A DNA stretch of 5,346 bases from an uncultured Collinsella sp. (GTDB lineage: Bacteria; Actinomycetota; Coriobacteriia; Coriobacteriales; Coriobacteriaceae), in contig CABUDB010000126.1 of NCBI GenBank assembly GCA_902490245.1, positions 1-5,346 on the forward strand, given 5' to 3'. Positions 4,406 through 5,346 of the stretch are shown here, one piece after another. Under the pieces are notes generated by a model. That model was not told the origin of the DNA. It made no database searches and saw nothing but the letters and a program-made list of their open reading frames with translations. Made by a program: the position numbers and the translations under genes. The first letter of the stretch is position 1; each line of letters starts with the position of its first letter.

Positions 4406-5346
4406 ATGGACGACATGCTGTGCGACATATCTGCCTTTCGGTATCACCGGATACCTCCACAGGTCTTGGCGATAATGCCGGACCTGCCCGATTCTGTAGA
4501 CGATCCGCGCAGGGAGCATCTTTGTGAGCACCCACTCGTCAAGCATTTCCTGGGCACCCCGTTACACGTTTTGGCGCAGGGCAGCTGCGGACGTAAGGGC
4601 GATCGCATTGTCAGGCATGTTTGGAACGGGGAGAGGCCGTTTGGCTCCGTGCGGCAGACAGAGTTTGGCCTCGATGTCGCGTCCCCGCTCTTTACCCTGC
4701 TGACCCTGGCCTCCTCGGTCTCAAACGAGCGTCTGATCATGTGCATGTATGAGATGTGCGGCACCTTTGCCGTGTGCAAGATTGCGCCTCAGGTAAAGTT
4801 GGCACTTGAGCAGGCATATGGGGACCGGTGGGGTGACGCACGGTCGGGCTGGGAAAACGTAAAGGATACCTCGGGGAATCCAACAGACTTGTGGAAACGA
4901 CCGCCCTTGATCGAGCTCTCTGAACTTGCAGAGTACGTCGATAAGGTCCGGGGGCTTCGCGGTGCTAAATCGTTCACACGTGCCGCAAAATGCGTTACGG
5001 GGATGGCGGCATCGCCGCTCGAGGTCCAGGCTTCGATGCTGTTTGGCCTTACGAGGTTGCGCGGCGGCGAAGGGCTGCGCCTTACCAATAACGTCGAGAT
5101 TCGCATGACGCGCAGTGCCCGCCTGATTTCGGGGCTTGATAGGCGCTATGCCGATATTCTGCTGGCAAATAAGGACGGCAGCCGAGAGTGCCTGGTTGAA
5201 TGTCAAGGTAAAGCCATTCATGGATCCATAGAATCCAAGATCTCGGACTCCGACCGAACGACGGCGCTGCAAGCGATGGGATATCCCGTCGTTTTGATGA
5301 CCTATGGCCAGCTGGCCGACCCCGATGCCTTTCGCGTGGTGATGGA
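4406..5346 (+). CDS. AbiEi-like / DUF559 (Vsr-like) fold protein, Coriobacteriia type, 3' end cut by window
   Basis: An open frame of 313 complete codons continues past the window end. The N-terminal part (LCDISAFRYHRIPPQV, 5-20; TPLHVLA, 51-57; GLDVASPLFTLLTLA, 88-102; YEMCGTF, 115-121) matches, from memory, a Coriobacteriia family related to AbiEi-type antitoxin/regulator proteins. In these a sensor region precedes a Vsr/DUF559 nuclease-fold domain. The C-terminal part shows that fold: SPLE (202-205, helix Glu205), YADILLA (248-254, Asp250), LVECQGKAIHG (263-273, Glu265, Gln267, Lys269, His272), then SDSDRTTALQAMGYPVVLMTY (280-300), the usual D-x-x-R...L...G-x-x-V-x-x-x-T end. Classical members have E-x-D; here it is E-x-Q, so nuclease activity is uncertain. 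ATG 4406 is chosen because family similarity begins just after it, but its ribosome-binding site is weak and ATG 4415 is an alternative. ATA and AGG codons are commoner than in the neighbours. No AbiEii-like toxin is visible. Function unknown. Confidence 0.65.
   Translation, partial: MDDMLCDISAFRYHRIPPQVLAIMPDLPDSVDDPRREHLCEHPLVKHFLGTPLHVLAQGSCGRKGDRIVRHVWNGERPFGSVRQTEFGLDVASPLFTLLTLASSVSNERLIMCMYEMCGTFAVCKIAPQVKLALEQAYGDRWGDARSGWENVKDTSGNPTDLWKRPPLIELSELAEYVDKVRGLRGAKSFTRAAKCVTGMAASPLEVQASMLFGLTRLRGGEGLRLTNNVEIRMTRSARLISGLDRRYADILLANKDGSRECLVECQGKAIHGSIESKISDSDRTTALQAMGYPVVLMTYGQLADPDAFRVVM

Noticed and set aside
4721..5272. 183-codon minus-strand open frame at the right end
   Set aside because: The plus-strand frame here shows conserved motifs of a recognisable family and G/C-ending codons; the minus frame shows none.

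Overview
The window is G+C-rich and densely coding, with G/C-ending codons and very short gaps between genes. It resembles chromosomal DNA from a Coriobacteriia gut actinobacterium of the Collinsella type. That placement is an inference from composition and from recognising protein families, above all the rightmost gene, which looks like a family I know mainly from Coriobacteriia. No rRNA, tRNA, CRISPR array, transposase or phage gene is visible.

Left part, plus strand (1-2178). After a 227-base non-coding leader comes a nitroreductase-fold flavoprotein (228-899). A striking 11-bp perfect hairpin (935-965), probably a REP-like palindrome, lies between it and the next gene. Two adjacent histidine-phosphatase (phosphoglycerate-mutase-like) genes follow (983-1525, GTG start; 1543-2178). 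They are clear paralogues, about 45% identical by eye, are separated by only 17 bases, and both keep the full catalytic set.

Centre (2179-2307). This is the meeting point of convergent genes. A 12-bp perfect hairpin with an A-rich left flank and a T-rich right flank looks like a bidirectional terminator.

Middle, minus strand (2308-4251). An M20-family metallopeptidase/deacylase with all expected metal ligands (start at 4251) is followed 39 bases later by a short DUF1015-like protein (start at 2991). They probably form one two-gene transcript read from around 4280 down to the shared terminator. The DUF1015-like protein is about half the usual family length, and its signature ADGHHR-type motif is degenerate.

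Right part, plus strand (4252-5346). A divergent spacer of about 154 bases leads to a gene that runs off the window. Its product looks like the Coriobacteriia version of an AbiEi-like regulator fused to a DUF559/Vsr-like (PD-(D/E)XK-fold) C-terminal domain, with E-x-Q where the canonical family has E-x-D. This is the least understood and most interesting gene here. No partner toxin is visible inside the window.

No obviously new multigene system can be demonstrated. The best leads are the REP-like hairpin, the degenerate DUF1015 protein paired with an M20 peptidase, the duplicated phosphatase pair, and the AbiEi/DUF559-like gene.
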